Assembly (NCBI GenBank): GCA_001769855.1
Contig: MEPP01000001.1
Coordinates: 412,982-476,981 of the forward strand
Length of the DNA stretch: 64,000 nucleotides
From: Bdellovibrionales bacterium GWA2_49_15
GTDB lineage: Bacteria; Bdellovibrionota; Bacteriovoracia; Bacteriovoracales; Bacteriovoracaceae
Direction: 5' to 3'
The first letter of the stretch is position 1. Each line of letters begins with the position of its first letter. The notes beneath the pieces are model-generated. The model did no database searches, was not told the origin of the DNA, and worked only from the letters and a program-made list of their open reading frames with translations. Both the position numbers and the translations under genes were made by a program. This document shows positions 42,590 to 51,999 of the stretch, one piece after another.

Positions 42590-43921
42590 ATGCTTAATAA
42601 AGAAAAGTTTTTTACCTTCGCTAAACAAAACCTAATTTTTGCACTGCCCATCGTGGCAGGACAAATTGGGCAGATGCTTTTTGGCGTCGCCGACGTCTTT
42701 GTTGCCGGTCACCATTCCAATGAAGCCTTGGCGGCCTTAGGCCTTTCCAGCGGACTTATGTCACCGGCCTTTATGTTTGGAATTGGCGCTCTCAATGCTA
42801 TCGGCCCCCTTTCCGCCCACGACAAGGGACAGGGTATTCTTGGTCACCATTTTTTTCCCGCCGCCATTTTGTCGGCATTGTGTTTAGGCCTTTTGATATG
42901 GCCCCTGACTCTCCTGAGCTTGAGTTTTTACAATGTCCTCGGTTTAAATCCCGCCCTCCTGCCCTATGTGCGGGACTACCTCACACTGTGCGCGCCCTCG
43001 ATCATTTTTGCCTTTCTCTTTCAGGCGGCCAAAGAATATTTGCAGGCCCACGGGCATAATGTTTTTGCCAACGTCACCATTCTTTTTTTTAATTTTCTCA
43101 ATCTCGCTCTCAATTATTTATTCATGTTCGGAAAAGGTCCTTTCCCGGCCATGGGAGTCAAGGGTTTGGCCTTGGCGACTTTCCTGACCCGCTTCCTCAT
43201 GGCCGCGGTGGTTCTCATTTATGCGATAAAAATTTTTGGGATTAAGAAAAAATTTTTATTCACGCTGGATAAGAAATCCATGATGGCCATTATCAAATTA
43301 GGCTCTCCCCTTGGGCTGGGAGTCCTTACCGAGGTCTTGGTTTTTTGTACCGTGACATTGCTCATCGGAAGAATGGAAGTTATTTTTTCCGCCGCTCACA
43401 ATCTCGTTTTAACCCTGGCCTCCCTGACTTTTATGTTGCCCCTGGCCCTCTCCAGTGCCGCCTCTGTCAAAGTGGCCCATTCCAAAGGTGAGGGAGATTA
43501 TGAGGGCATTGTTTATAACAGCTTAAGCTGCGCCACCATTAGTGTGGGCTTCATGATCTTAACCGCCGCCACCTACTTCCTTGTTCCTTCTTATATCATC
43601 GGCCTTTATACTCAGGATCTTCAGCTGATCGCGGTTGCCAGCTCGCTACTTTTTTATGTCGGACTTTTTCAAATTCCCGATGGTTTGCAGATCACCATGT
43701 GGGGTTCTCTCAGAGGTTTGGGAATTGCCCGGGCCCCCCTCGTCATGTGTCTTTTATGCCACTGGTTAATCGGCCTTCCGCTCGGTTACCAGCTGGCCTT
43801 TCAGTTTGGCATGAAGGCCCAGGGCCTGTGGCTGGGTCTAACGATTGGACTCACCACTTTGGCGATAGGACTTGTTTTGGCCTGGAAAAAGGCACTGCTC
43901 AAAATACAACCCTGCTCATGA
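42590..43921 (+). CDS. MATE-family efflux transporter
   Basis: A 443-residue protein with about twelve membrane helices in two repeats of six, the MATE (NorM/DinF) plan of cation-coupled drug or metabolite export. Typical features are ALPIVAGQIGQMLFGVADVFVAGHHSNEALAALG near the N-terminus (in part), a central repeat beginning KLGSPLGLGVLTEVLVFC, and LGIARAPLVMCLLCHWLIGLPLGYQ near the end. The length is normal. It is divergent from the thioesterase gene and is followed by HtrA after 77 bases. Confidence 0.9.
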   Translation: MLNKEKFFTFAKQNLIFALPIVAGQIGQMLFGVADVFVAGHHSNEALAALGLSSGLMSPAFMFGIGALNAIGPLSAHDKGQGILGHHFFPAAILSALCLGLLIWPLTLLSLSFYNVLGLNPALLPYVRDYLTLCAPSIIFAFLFQAAKEYLQAHGHNVFANVTILFFNFLNLALNYLFMFGKGPFPAMGVKGLALATFLTRFLMAAVVLIYAIKIFGIKKKFLFTLDKKSMMAIIKLGSPLGLGVLTEVLVFCTVTLLIGRMEVIFSAAHNLVLTLASLTFMLPLALSSAASVKVAHSKGEGDYEGIVYNSLSCATISVGFMILTAATYFLVPSYIIGLYTQDLQLIAVASSLLFYVGLFQIPDGLQITMWGSLRGLGIARAPLVMCLLCHWLIGLPLGYQLAFQFGMKAQGLWLGLTIGLTTLAIGLVLAWKKALLKIQPCS

Positions 43922-43998
43922 TGTAAACTGTGCCACATCACCGCCCCGGCCGTTTAAAATCGTTACCGCTTTACGCTCCCTGCGCTTAAATAGCTCTT

Positions 43999-45438
43999 AT
44001 GAGATCTTTTTTAAATTTACTATTGTCCTTGTCTCTTACTTTCAGCTCTCTCCCTATCCTGGCAACAGACGAAGGATTGCAGCAGGCAAAATTAATCGGA
44101 AAGGCCTTTACCTCGGTGGCCAAGAAAGTGTCCCCCGCGGTGGTTAATATCAAGGTGGAAATGCATCAGACCATCTCAGGCTGGCCGGGTTTCTCCCCCT
44201 TCGGAAGAAATGGCTTTCCCTTCGGCGATGACTTTTTTGAAAAATTTTTCCGTGGCCCGCATTCTGATAAAAGATTTCGCGAAAAAGAGGAGAAGGTAAT
44301 TGGCCAAGGCTCGGGCTTTCTCATTTCCAGCGATGGTTTGATCATGACGAATAGTCATGTGGTGGGAGAGGCGGAACGAATTTATGTCAAATTACTGGAT
44401 GGCAGAGAGTTCGAGGCCAAGCTCATAGGCAATGACCCGTTTTCAGATATCGCGCTCATAAAAATTCCAGGCAACAATTACCCGGGCATCGCCTTTGGAG
44501 ATTCAGACCAGCTTGAGGTCGGCGAGTGGGTTGTGGCCATTGGTAACCCTTTCGGTCTGTCCCATACGCTCACCGCCGGAGTGGTCTCCGCCAAAGGTAG
44601 AAGTAGTGTGGGAATCACCGAGTACGAAAATTTTATTCAAACAGATGCCGCCATTAATCCGGGCAACTCCGGGGGGCCGCTGGTCAACTTAGATGGTCTG
44701 GTGGTGGGAATGAATACCGCCATCATCAGCGGCACGGGGGGCTATATGGGCGTGGGATTCGCCATCCCCGCCAGCATGGCCATCAATATCAAAGATCAGC
44801 TTCTGAGTCATGGGACAGTCACGCGCGGTTATCTTGGAATCATGATTCAAGAGCTGACGGATGAGCTGGTAAAATCTTTCAAGCTGGAAAGAAAACGCGG
44901 AATCCTGATCGCAGACGTCAGCAAAGGCTCACCGGGCGAAAAATATGGTTTAAGGCGCGGGGACGTTTTAATTGCCATTGACGGCCGGCCCATTGATGAT
45001 GTGGGGACTTTTCGAAATAGTGTCTCTGCAATGAAGCCAGGAGATTTTAAGGAAATTGTCGTCATCCGAAACGGCAAGGAAGAAAAAATTAAAGTTAAAA
45101 TTGGTAAGTTGCCAGAAAAAAAAGCCTCTCCTGCCAAACCCATTAGCTCATTTTATGAAACCTACGGCTTTAGAGTGCAAACCCTGGATAAAAACACCGC
45201 CAAAGATCTGGGAATCACTTTCGAGGAGGGCGTGGTTGTCACCGATGTCGATCCTTCCTCCATCGCGGCGATGGCAGGCATACAAAGAGGAGATTTGATT
45301 TTGGAGGTCAACCGGAAAAGGGTGACAAACACCGCGGCCTTTGATTCGGCAATTTCCGCAACCGCCAAAGCCAATGGTCTTCTCCTCTTAATAAAACATG
45401 ATCGCTATTCCAGATATGTTACCTTATCTGTGAATTGA
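43999..45438 (+). CDS. HtrA/DegP-type periplasmic serine protease
   Basis: A 479-residue protein: signal peptide (MRSFLNLLLSLSLTFSSLPILA), trypsin-like protease domain, two PDZ domains. The catalytic triad is His120 (TNSHVVG), Asp150 (DPFSDIALIK) and Ser224 (NPGNSGGPL). A Phe/Gly-rich loop (FSPFGRNGFPFGDDFFEKFF in part, about 72-95) is the LA-loop region. The PDZ domains start near 270 (GYLGIMIQELTDELVK) and near 380 (GFRVQTLDKNTAKDLG). It degrades or refolds misfolded envelope proteins. It is in a single-gene unit, convergent with the CoA-transferase gene three bases away. Confidence 0.95.
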   Translation: MRSFLNLLLSLSLTFSSLPILATDEGLQQAKLIGKAFTSVAKKVSPAVVNIKVEMHQTISGWPGFSPFGRNGFPFGDDFFEKFFRGPHSDKRFREKEEKVIGQGSGFLISSDGLIMTNSHVVGEAERIYVKLLDGREFEAKLIGNDPFSDIALIKIPGNNYPGIAFGDSDQLEVGEWVVAIGNPFGLSHTLTAGVVSAKGRSSVGITEYENFIQTDAAINPGNSGGPLVNLDGLVVGMNTAIISGTGGYMGVGFAIPASMAINIKDQLLSHGTVTRGYLGIMIQELTDELVKSFKLERKRGILIADVSKGSPGEKYGLRRGDVLIAIDGRPIDDVGTFRNSVSAMKPGDFKEIVVIRNGKEEKIKVKIGKLPEKKASPAKPISSFYETYGFRVQTLDKNTAKDLGITFEEGVVVTDVDPSSIAAMAGIQRGDLILEVNRKRVTNTAAFDSAISATAKANGLLLLIKHDRYSRYVTLSVN

Positions 45439-45440
45439 AT

Positions 45441-47264
45441 CTAAAGCGAGCGCCTCATTTCAATCTCTGACGGGTCCAAGGTCGGATGCTGAGTAAAACC
45501 GTGTTTTTCGAAAACACGAATCATCACAAGATTACTGGCCAGTACCATTCCCGTCATTTCCACCACACCACGCTTTCTGCCGATTCCCATCATGGACCTC
45601 ATCAAGCTCGTGGCCATGCCTACTCCGCGCTTCTCTTCGCTCACGACCAGGCCAAATTGGGCCGATTTTTTTTGCTCATCGAGATAATATCGGCCGACGG
45701 CAAAAATCACCTCCCTCGGGCCATGGCGCTCGACGATACACAAGGCAAGATCCTTTGACTGGTCGACATTAACCAGCTGGTGAGCATATTCTCGCGTCAT
45801 GAGCTTGGGAATGTTTCTATATCGCTGCCAGAGGGTCTCTTTGGTGTGGGAATAAAAGAATTCTTGCAGGCGCCGGTCATCCGAACTTTTAAGCGGCCGC
45901 AGGATATATTCTTTCCCATCCTTCAGCGCCAGCTTTTGCAGCTCAACCGAACCAAGCTCCGGAATGAGCACAGACCCGTGCTGATGATAGGCCGGGAGCC
46001 AGCCATATTCTCTGACTTGCTTGAGAAGGTCCTCTCTAAATTTCGGGTGGGCAATTTGGATGAGCTCCAGAGCACGTTCGCGGATACTACGCCCACGAAG
46101 AGTCGCCACGCCATATTCGGTAACGACGTAATGGACATCTCCCCGCGAGGTCACCACCCCGGCCCCGGCCGCAAGGGAGGTCACGATCTTCGAAACCTCC
46201 CCCCCCTTGGCGGTGGAAGGCAAGGCAATAATGGGACGCCCCCCCTCACTCATGGCGGCACCACGGATAAAATCCACCTGGCCACCGATGCCACTATAAA
46301 AACGTCGTCCCATGGAATCCGACGCCACCTGGCCGGTCAGATCCACCTCGATGGCGCTATTGATGGCCACCACTTTTTTATTTTTGGCGATCACCATAGG
46401 CCGGTTGACGTACTCGCTGGGATGAAACTCCACATGGGCATTATTGTGAATAAAGTCATAGAGTTTTTGCGATCCCATACAGAAAGAGGTGATGGTTTTT
46501 CCCGGGTGAATGATTTTTTTAGAGTTATTGATCACACCGGATTTTAGAAGCGGAAGGATGCCGTCACTAAACATTTCAGTATGCACGCCCAGATCGCGAT
46601 GATTGGTGAGATTGCGAAGAACGGCATCAGGAATTTTACCAATCCCCATCTGCAAGGTGGCCCCATTCTCAATCAGCGAGGCCACGTACTCACCGATCTT
46701 GAGCGTAACTTCGTCAATCTCCCCACTGCTCACCACGGGCATGGCCTCGTCGACTTCAAGGTAAGCATCAATTTCCGAGACATGAATAAAACTTTGGCCG
46801 AGGGTCCGAGGCATTTTCGGATTAACCTGCGCGATGACAATTGGGGCAGCTCGACAGGCAGCCGAAACGATATCCACCGACACGCCAAAGGAACAGTAAC
46901 CATTTTCATCCGGCGGGGTAACGGAAATGAGAGCGACATCGAGTGGTAAAACGCCCTCTAGAAAGAGTCCCGGAATTTCAGAGAGAAAACAGGGAGTGTA
47001 GTCGGCAAGTCCCTGGTTGACCGAGACACGGCTATTCTGATCTAAAAAAAGAGCGTTGACCCGAATGCGATCTTTGTATTTGGGGGAGGTCCACACACCT
47101 TTACCGATGGTTAGAATGTGAACCATTTCAATATCAATTATTTCAGTGGCGTGAGTTAGATAATGCTGGATTAAGGTATCCGGACAGGCGGCGTTTGAAC
47201 CGATGAAGATGCGCGATCCAGGCCTGACATATTTACTCCAATCGCCAGAAGTGAGGGGTATCAT
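45441..47264 (-). CDS. acetyl-CoA hydrolase/transferase fused to a GNAT domain
   Basis: A 607-residue two-domain protein. Residues about 1-430 are a class I-type CoA transferase / acetyl-CoA hydrolase: MGIGKIPDAVLRNLTNH, GVHTEMFSDGILPLLKSGV (with the active Glu region), GGQVDFIRGAAMSEGGRPI and VVTEYGVATLRGRS. Residues about 447-607 form a GNAT acyltransferase domain with the acetyl-CoA loop EEKRGVGMATSLM and ASNLVMIRVFEKHGF. The ATG at 47264 is fixed by AAGGAG nine bases upstream. The fusion puts acyl-CoA turnover and acyl transfer in one chain, and might tie protein acylation to acetyl-CoA level (inference). Confidence 0.88.
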   Translation of the reverse strand: MIPLTSGDWSKYVRPGSRIFIGSNAACPDTLIQHYLTHATEIIDIEMVHILTIGKGVWTSPKYKDRIRVNALFLDQNSRVSVNQGLADYTPCFLSEIPGLFLEGVLPLDVALISVTPPDENGYCSFGVSVDIVSAACRAAPIVIAQVNPKMPRTLGQSFIHVSEIDAYLEVDEAMPVVSSGEIDEVTLKIGEYVASLIENGATLQMGIGKIPDAVLRNLTNHRDLGVHTEMFSDGILPLLKSGVINNSKKIIHPGKTITSFCMGSQKLYDFIHNNAHVEFHPSEYVNRPMVIAKNKKVVAINSAIEVDLTGQVASDSMGRRFYSGIGGQVDFIRGAAMSEGGRPIIALPSTAKGGEVSKIVTSLAAGAGVVTSRGDVHYVVTEYGVATLRGRSIRERALELIQIAHPKFREDLLKQVREYGWLPAYHQHGSVLIPELGSVELQKLALKDGKEYILRPLKSSDDRRLQEFFYSHTKETLWQRYRNIPKLMTREYAHQLVNVDQSKDLALCIVERHGPREVIFAVGRYYLDEQKKSAQFGLVVSEEKRGVGMATSLMRSMMGIGRKRGVVEMTGMVLASNLVMIRVFEKHGFTQHPTLDPSEIEMRRSL

Positions 47265-47443
47265 TGAAGAAACTCCTTGTAAGGTGAAGGGTATGCCCAT
47301 ATATCTTGCCGCATTTCCTTGATCGCGGCAAAAGGAACCTTTCGATATTTTAATGACTTAAGCCACCATTTCCTGCCAAAAGGCATGTCCCCTAGAATGG
47401 TCGTTACCCAGAAGTTAATTCTCAATTTTTAAGGAGAATTGCG

Positions 47444-47683
47444 ATGTCCTTCAACATTCGCGCCTACCAACCGCTAGACCATCCAGTCGTAAGCTTTCCC
47501 GAGCGAGATGCGAGGCATGAGGGTTCGACGGATGCACCCGAGATGGCCACTCACGATGAACGTGCTAAATTTCTGGAAGATTGGCGCAGAATGCTCGACA
47601 AACACCTGCAGCAGAACAAAAAGGATGAGGAAGATTCTCCTGTCATGGGCCTGAGCCTGGTTCGCGAACTGGACGCCATTTAG
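47444..47683 (+). CDS. small hypothetical protein
   Basis: A 79-residue, highly charged cytoplasmic protein (MSFNIRAYQPLDHPVVSF start; helical middle DERAKFLEDWRRMLDKHLQQ). AAGGAGAATTGCG gives a strong ribosome site, which supports it as a real gene. It is convergent with speA (four-base overlap) and divergent from the CoA-transferase gene with a 179-base gap that must hold promoters. No family was recognised. Confidence 0.65.
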   Translation: MSFNIRAYQPLDHPVVSFPERDARHEGSTDAPEMATHDERAKFLEDWRRMLDKHLQQNKKDEEDSPVMGLSLVRELDAI

Positions 47684-49644
47684 GGATTTTGACGGTTATA
47701 TTGCATGGAAAGATAAGTGTAACTATCCAGACATTCCTCGTAAAAATCCACCAGCTTCACTCCCTGCCGTGGGGTGACTTTCCCGCGCTTCACCTGACCA
47801 TCGATGGATCTTTTCACGGTCGCCGCCATGAAATCAGGATTGTACTGCATTGTGGAGAGGACCTGTCGGGAAGAGCTGCCGCGAATAGTTTCCTCGATAT
47901 AAAAGTCCGTGGGATCGTCATCATCAGCAAAAACGTGCACCTCATTTAAACGGCCAAAGAGGTTATGCATATCGCCCATGACATCCTGATAGGCACCCGT
48001 CATGAAAATTCCAAGATAATAATCTTCACCGTCTTTGAGATCGTGCAGCGGAATCGTCTTACAAATTCCATCGGCACCAATGAACTGATCAATCTTTCCG
48101 TCACTATCACAGGTAATATCTGCCAGAGCGCTTGAGGAGAGCGGTTTCTCATCCAAGCGATGCACCGGCATAACCGGTAGCAGCTGGCGAATGGCCCAGG
48201 AATCTGCGGCAGATTGAAAGACCGAAAAGTTACAGAGATATTGAGAGGAAATCAGGTCAAATAAAGAGCTAAAAATTTCAGGAATCTGCTCCTTATCTTT
48301 GGCCAATAAGTAGATCTTTTTAGCTATTTGCCAATAGAGTGTTTCCACCTTGGCCCGCTCCTCAAGACTTAGAACCCCAAGCTGAAAAGCATTCAAGCAG
48401 TCATCTTTCAACTTGCTGGCATCATTCCAAACTTCCTGCATATTTTTTTCACTCAGATACTCATCGAGGTCGCGCATGTTGGCGACCAGCACATGCTCTC
48501 CCGTTACCTTGCGAGTGGAAAAGGCCACGTTGGCGGGGTCGATTTTACCGATGACGTTGGTAATAACACAGCTATGGTGAGCGGTGATCGCGCGCCCACT
48601 TTCCGAAACAATATTGGGATGGGGCACACCTGCCAGATCGCAAACTTGCTTTACGCCGTAGACAATATCGGAAGCGTACTCAGTCATGGAATAGTTTTTA
48701 GATGAGATGCTGGTGGAATTGCTGCCATCATAATCAACGCCCAGGCCGCCCCCCACATCGAAGTACTCAAAAGGAATGCCCATCTTGTACAATTCGCTGT
48801 AGATACGCACACCCTCGTTCACGGCATCCTTGACGGCGCGAATGTTGGAAATCTGGCTCCCGATATGGAAATGAAAAAGCTTTAGGCAATCGCCCAATCC
48901 TTCGGCCTTGAGGGTATTCACCACATTAATAATTTCGGCCATGGTGAGCCCAAACTTGGCGCGATCCCCTGAGGAGTTTTCCCACTTTCCGAAGCCCTTG
49001 ATGGACATCTTGCCCCGAATTCCGATCAGGGGGCGAACGCCCATCTCCTTCGACAGGCGCAGGAGCGTGTGTAGCTCGCTGGTTTTTTCGATCACCACGA
49101 TCATACTTCGGTCCAGCTGGCGCCCCAGCAGGGCCAGGCGCATATAATCTTCATCTTTGTAACCGTTTAAAATGGTCAAGGCCTGGTGATTGGTATTGAG
49201 GGCCATAACCGCCAACAATTCCGGTTTAGAACCGGCCTCCAGACCGAAATCATAAGGTGACCCGGCATCCACAACCTCTTCCACCACTTCACGCAGCTGA
49301 TTGACCTTGATGGGATAGACGCCAATATAGCGCCCTTCATATTCGGCCTCCTCAATAACTTCGCGAAAGGCCCGATTTAAGTTCTTCACCTGTGATCGCA
49401 AAATATCGTGAAAACGGATAACCGCCGGAAAGGCCAGCTTTTGCGCCTTCATCTCTTCAATAACTTCATAAACATCAATTTGAATATCTTTGGAATTTTT
49501 ATTGGGTAAGACCACCAGATGGCCCTTATCATTGATATCGAAAAAACCCTCTCCCCAACGAGAATGACCGTAGATCGAATCAGCTTCCTGGGTGGTCCAT
49601 TTTTTCAGATCACTCGACACTTCGGTTCCAGCACCATTTTCCAT
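47680..49644 (-). CDS. speA: biosynthetic arginine decarboxylase
   Basis: A 654-residue PLP enzyme of the SpeA type, which turns arginine into agmatine for putrescine/spermidine synthesis. Motifs: PLP-Lys113 in GVYPIKVNQLREVV, the HFHIGSQISNIRAV block, FDVGGGLGVDYDGS, and the C-terminal half with FQSAADSWAIRQLLPVMP and YQDVMGDMHNLFGRLNEVHVF. The length is typical (about 630-660). It stands divergent from the exported EEP hydrolase. No other polyamine genes are in the window. Confidence 0.95.
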   Translation of the reverse strand: MENGAGTEVSSDLKKWTTQEADSIYGHSRWGEGFFDINDKGHLVVLPNKNSKDIQIDVYEVIEEMKAQKLAFPAVIRFHDILRSQVKNLNRAFREVIEEAEYEGRYIGVYPIKVNQLREVVEEVVDAGSPYDFGLEAGSKPELLAVMALNTNHQALTILNGYKDEDYMRLALLGRQLDRSMIVVIEKTSELHTLLRLSKEMGVRPLIGIRGKMSIKGFGKWENSSGDRAKFGLTMAEIINVVNTLKAEGLGDCLKLFHFHIGSQISNIRAVKDAVNEGVRIYSELYKMGIPFEYFDVGGGLGVDYDGSNSTSISSKNYSMTEYASDIVYGVKQVCDLAGVPHPNIVSESGRAITAHHSCVITNVIGKIDPANVAFSTRKVTGEHVLVANMRDLDEYLSEKNMQEVWNDASKLKDDCLNAFQLGVLSLEERAKVETLYWQIAKKIYLLAKDKEQIPEIFSSLFDLISSQYLCNFSVFQSAADSWAIRQLLPVMPVHRLDEKPLSSSALADITCDSDGKIDQFIGADGICKTIPLHDLKDGEDYYLGIFMTGAYQDVMGDMHNLFGRLNEVHVFADDDDPTDFYIEETIRGSSSRQVLSTMQYNPDFMAATVKRSIDGQVKRGKVTPRQGVKLVDFYEECLDSYTYLSMQYNRQNP

Positions 49645-49742
49645 GCTTTAGTACCCCTTTACTCTTGGACTTTCATGGTCTAATCATTACAGCAAAATGG
49701 GTACAAGCATCAACAATAATTTTCAGAAAAAGGAGATTCACT
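49645..49742. promoter_or_regulatory. divergent promoter region of speA and the EEP gene
   Basis: This 98-base gap separates two divergent genes and must hold both promoters. GTACCC (49651-49656) and GGGTAC (49699-49704) form an inverted pair around the middle. The arms are short, so a regulator site is only a suggestion. AAAAAGGAG at the right edge is the ribosome site of the EEP gene. Confidence 0.3.
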
Positions 49743-50960
49743 ATGTGGGGCCCTCTCTTGACGATTATCTCCCTTCTTGGCTTCTGTGTTTTCCCTCTTT
49801 TCTCAGTTGAAGCCAAAATGATTACCTTGGTTCATTACAATATTAAAGAACTCGACAGCACAAAATTGCGAAGCACTCCCATGAGTCTCCAGCTTGGCTC
49901 GGTTCGAAACATTCTCAAAAGGTGGAACTTTGACATCTTATCCGTCAATGAGATGCAATTTGATCTGCCCGGAGTTCCCAGCGGTGACTACGGCTCCCGC
50001 GGGGAAAATATGCGGATTTTTGCCGGCCTTGTGGGAAAAGCGGAGTTCAGGGACGTTTTTTATCCCGCCAATACCGGTGCCAATGCCAGAAAACGACCGG
50101 ATGGAACCTATGCCACCAATCCCAATACCCCCGAGGCCCAGGCCCTGGCCGATCAGGTGAACTTTGGCAGCTTTCCCGCCCAATATTCTACCGGCGCCCT
50201 CTTTCGCTTTCCCCAGAAGCGGATAGTTGAGATCCACGATCTCAGATGGAAGGACTTCAACAAAAATATTGATCTCAGCAAGTTCAAGGAACCCAACGGC
50301 ACACCCCTGCCGACTGACATGGGCCTCTTCGATAAAAATTTCACCGACGTGGTTTTGGATGTGGACGGCCAGGAGCTGCACCTCATCCTTCTCCATACCG
50401 TCCCCTCTTATCATTTTGGAAATATGTCCTCGCCTAATTTTCAGCGCAATGCCGATCAGCTCCGATTCCTGGAGTGGTATCTCACCGGTGAAACCGATCT
50501 TGCCGTTGAGCTACCGGGGATTACCCCGCTCAAAAAAGGTTCCTCCGCGGTTGCCGTTGGCGACTTCAATGTAGGCCTTAACAGTGCCGACCCCACTCAG
50601 GTAGGTGCCCAGGTCTTGTCCCGTCTGGCAAAGAAATGGACCTTATGGACACCGGCCCCCGACTACACCAATGACGGCGATGGGGTGCGCTTGAAACCGA
50701 CGCGCCTCCTTTTGGATTTCATTTTTCTCTCGCCAAATTTGCTCAAAGTCGAAGGGGGAATCTACCACCCTGATGCCAATATTACCTTTCCTCAGTCTCC
50801 CTCGGACACCGCCCCCAATGGCATGGTTGAGGTGATGGTGAAAGAGCAGGGCCATGAGAAAAGGGCCTTCGTCAACGCGGACTATGTGGAATGCAAAAAC
50901 GGTAGTGACCATTATCCGGTTTGGGCCACCTTCGAGTTGCCGAACAGTAAGAAAAAATGA
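49743..50960 (+). CDS. exported endonuclease/exonuclease/phosphatase-family hydrolase
   Basis: A 405-residue protein. The ATG at 49743 follows AAAGGAG and opens a signal peptide (MWGPLLTIISLLGFCVFPLFSVEA); the frame further upstream lacks these. The EEP fold is marked by LVHYNIKELD, ILSVNEMQFD (metal Glu), AVAVGDFNVGLN (metal Asp/Asn) and KNGSDHYPVWATFEL (catalytic Asp-His). Family members cut DNA, RNA, phosphoinositides or sphingomyelin. Export and the long loops suggest an extracellular nuclease or phospholipase. The rlmN start overlaps its stop by four bases (ATGA). Confidence 0.8.
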   Translation: MWGPLLTIISLLGFCVFPLFSVEAKMITLVHYNIKELDSTKLRSTPMSLQLGSVRNILKRWNFDILSVNEMQFDLPGVPSGDYGSRGENMRIFAGLVGKAEFRDVFYPANTGANARKRPDGTYATNPNTPEAQALADQVNFGSFPAQYSTGALFRFPQKRIVEIHDLRWKDFNKNIDLSKFKEPNGTPLPTDMGLFDKNFTDVVLDVDGQELHLILLHTVPSYHFGNMSSPNFQRNADQLRFLEWYLTGETDLAVELPGITPLKKGSSAVAVGDFNVGLNSADPTQVGAQVLSRLAKKWTLWTPAPDYTNDGDGVRLKPTRLLLDFIFLSPNLLKVEGGIYHPDANITFPQSPSDTAPNGMVEVMVKEQGHEKRAFVNADYVECKNGSDHYPVWATFELPNSKKK

Positions 50961-51988
50961 CTGACACCCACAACTTATATCAACTCCTGCCTGATGACTT
51001 GGCCAAATGGTTGGTCGAGCACGAGCACAGCGCCGCACAGACCAGAGGTGTGATGGCGTGGGCCTATAAAAAGCAGGCCCCTCCCCTCTTTCCCCGCTTG
51101 TTGGAAGACCTGGCAAAATTACCCAGGACTCTGCCTGCGATTATAGAGCGGCACCTCTCAACCGATGGGACGCAAAAAATTCTCTTCGCCCTGGGCGATG
51201 GCCAAAGAGTGGAATCGGTTATTCTCAACTATCACCGCAAGTTAACCGTTTGTCTGTCCACACAAGTTGGCTGTGCCATGGGCTGTACCTTTTGTCGCAC
51301 TGGCGAAGCGGGCCTTGGGCGCAACCTCGAGGCCCATGAGATTGTCGGCATGTACCTAATCCTGCGCAAGCAGATCTGGCAGGAAACATCGTTGCAGGCC
51401 CCATGTCCCAATATCGTCTTTATGGGCCAGGGTGAACCGCTCCACAATTTTGAAGAGGTGAAGCGGGCGCTGGAAATTCTGACTCATCCCTGGGCCTTGG
51501 ATCTGGGCCCGCGCCAGATCACTCTCTCAACTGTCGGGTATCTGCCGGGGCTTACCCGCTTTCGCGAACTTCCCCGGGTCAACCTGGCCTTCTCCCTCCA
51601 CTCACCTTTTGAACAGGAGAGACGGCAGTTGATTCCAGTGGAGGCGCGTTTCCCGCTCAGCGAGATTAAGCAGGCCTTGAAGACCATGCCCCTTCTCCCT
51701 CGTCAGTTTATTACCTTGGAATATTTAATTCTCAAAGATGTGAATCATAGCGAGCGACATGCCCAGGCCCTGGCCGATTGGTCGCAAGATCTGAAGTCCA
51801 TCATTAACCTCATTCCCTACAATCCCGTGGCGGGATTTCTCTTCCAGCGCCCCGGCGAAGAGACGGTTGATCAGTTCAAAAAATCATTAGTGAAGCGGGG
51901 TGTGCGGGTCATGGAACGTGTTGCCAGAGGTAGTGACATTGCCGCGGCCTGCGGACAGCTTGCCGGCGCACGCTCATCCTGTACATAG
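50957..51988 (+). CDS. rlmN: dual-specificity 23S rRNA/tRNA (adenine-C2)-methyltransferase
   Basis: A 343-residue radical-SAM enzyme that methylates C2 of A2503 in 23S rRNA and A37 in some tRNAs. The iron-sulphur triad CX3CX2C is at C106, C110 and C113 (QVGCAMGCTFC). The two mechanistic cysteines are C99 (TVCLSTQ) and C332 (IAAACGQL), matching E. coli C118 and C355 in position. FMGQGEPLHN and LSTVGYLPGL are family blocks. It is translationally coupled to the EEP gene by ATGA, although no functional link is evident. Confidence 0.93.
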   Translation: MTDTHNLYQLLPDDLAKWLVEHEHSAAQTRGVMAWAYKKQAPPLFPRLLEDLAKLPRTLPAIIERHLSTDGTQKILFALGDGQRVESVILNYHRKLTVCLSTQVGCAMGCTFCRTGEAGLGRNLEAHEIVGMYLILRKQIWQETSLQAPCPNIVFMGQGEPLHNFEEVKRALEILTHPWALDLGPRQITLSTVGYLPGLTRFRELPRVNLAFSLHSPFEQERRQLIPVEARFPLSEIKQALKTMPLLPRQFITLEYLILKDVNHSERHAQALADWSQDLKSIINLIPYNPVAGFLFQRPGEETVDQFKKSLVKRGVRVMERVARGSDIAAACGQLAGARSSCT

Positions 51989-51999
51989 GCCAGTCGGTC

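Noticed and set aside
49665..49742. N-terminal extension of the EEP hydrolase
   Set aside because: The Shine-Dalgarno and signal peptide both point to the ATG at 49743.
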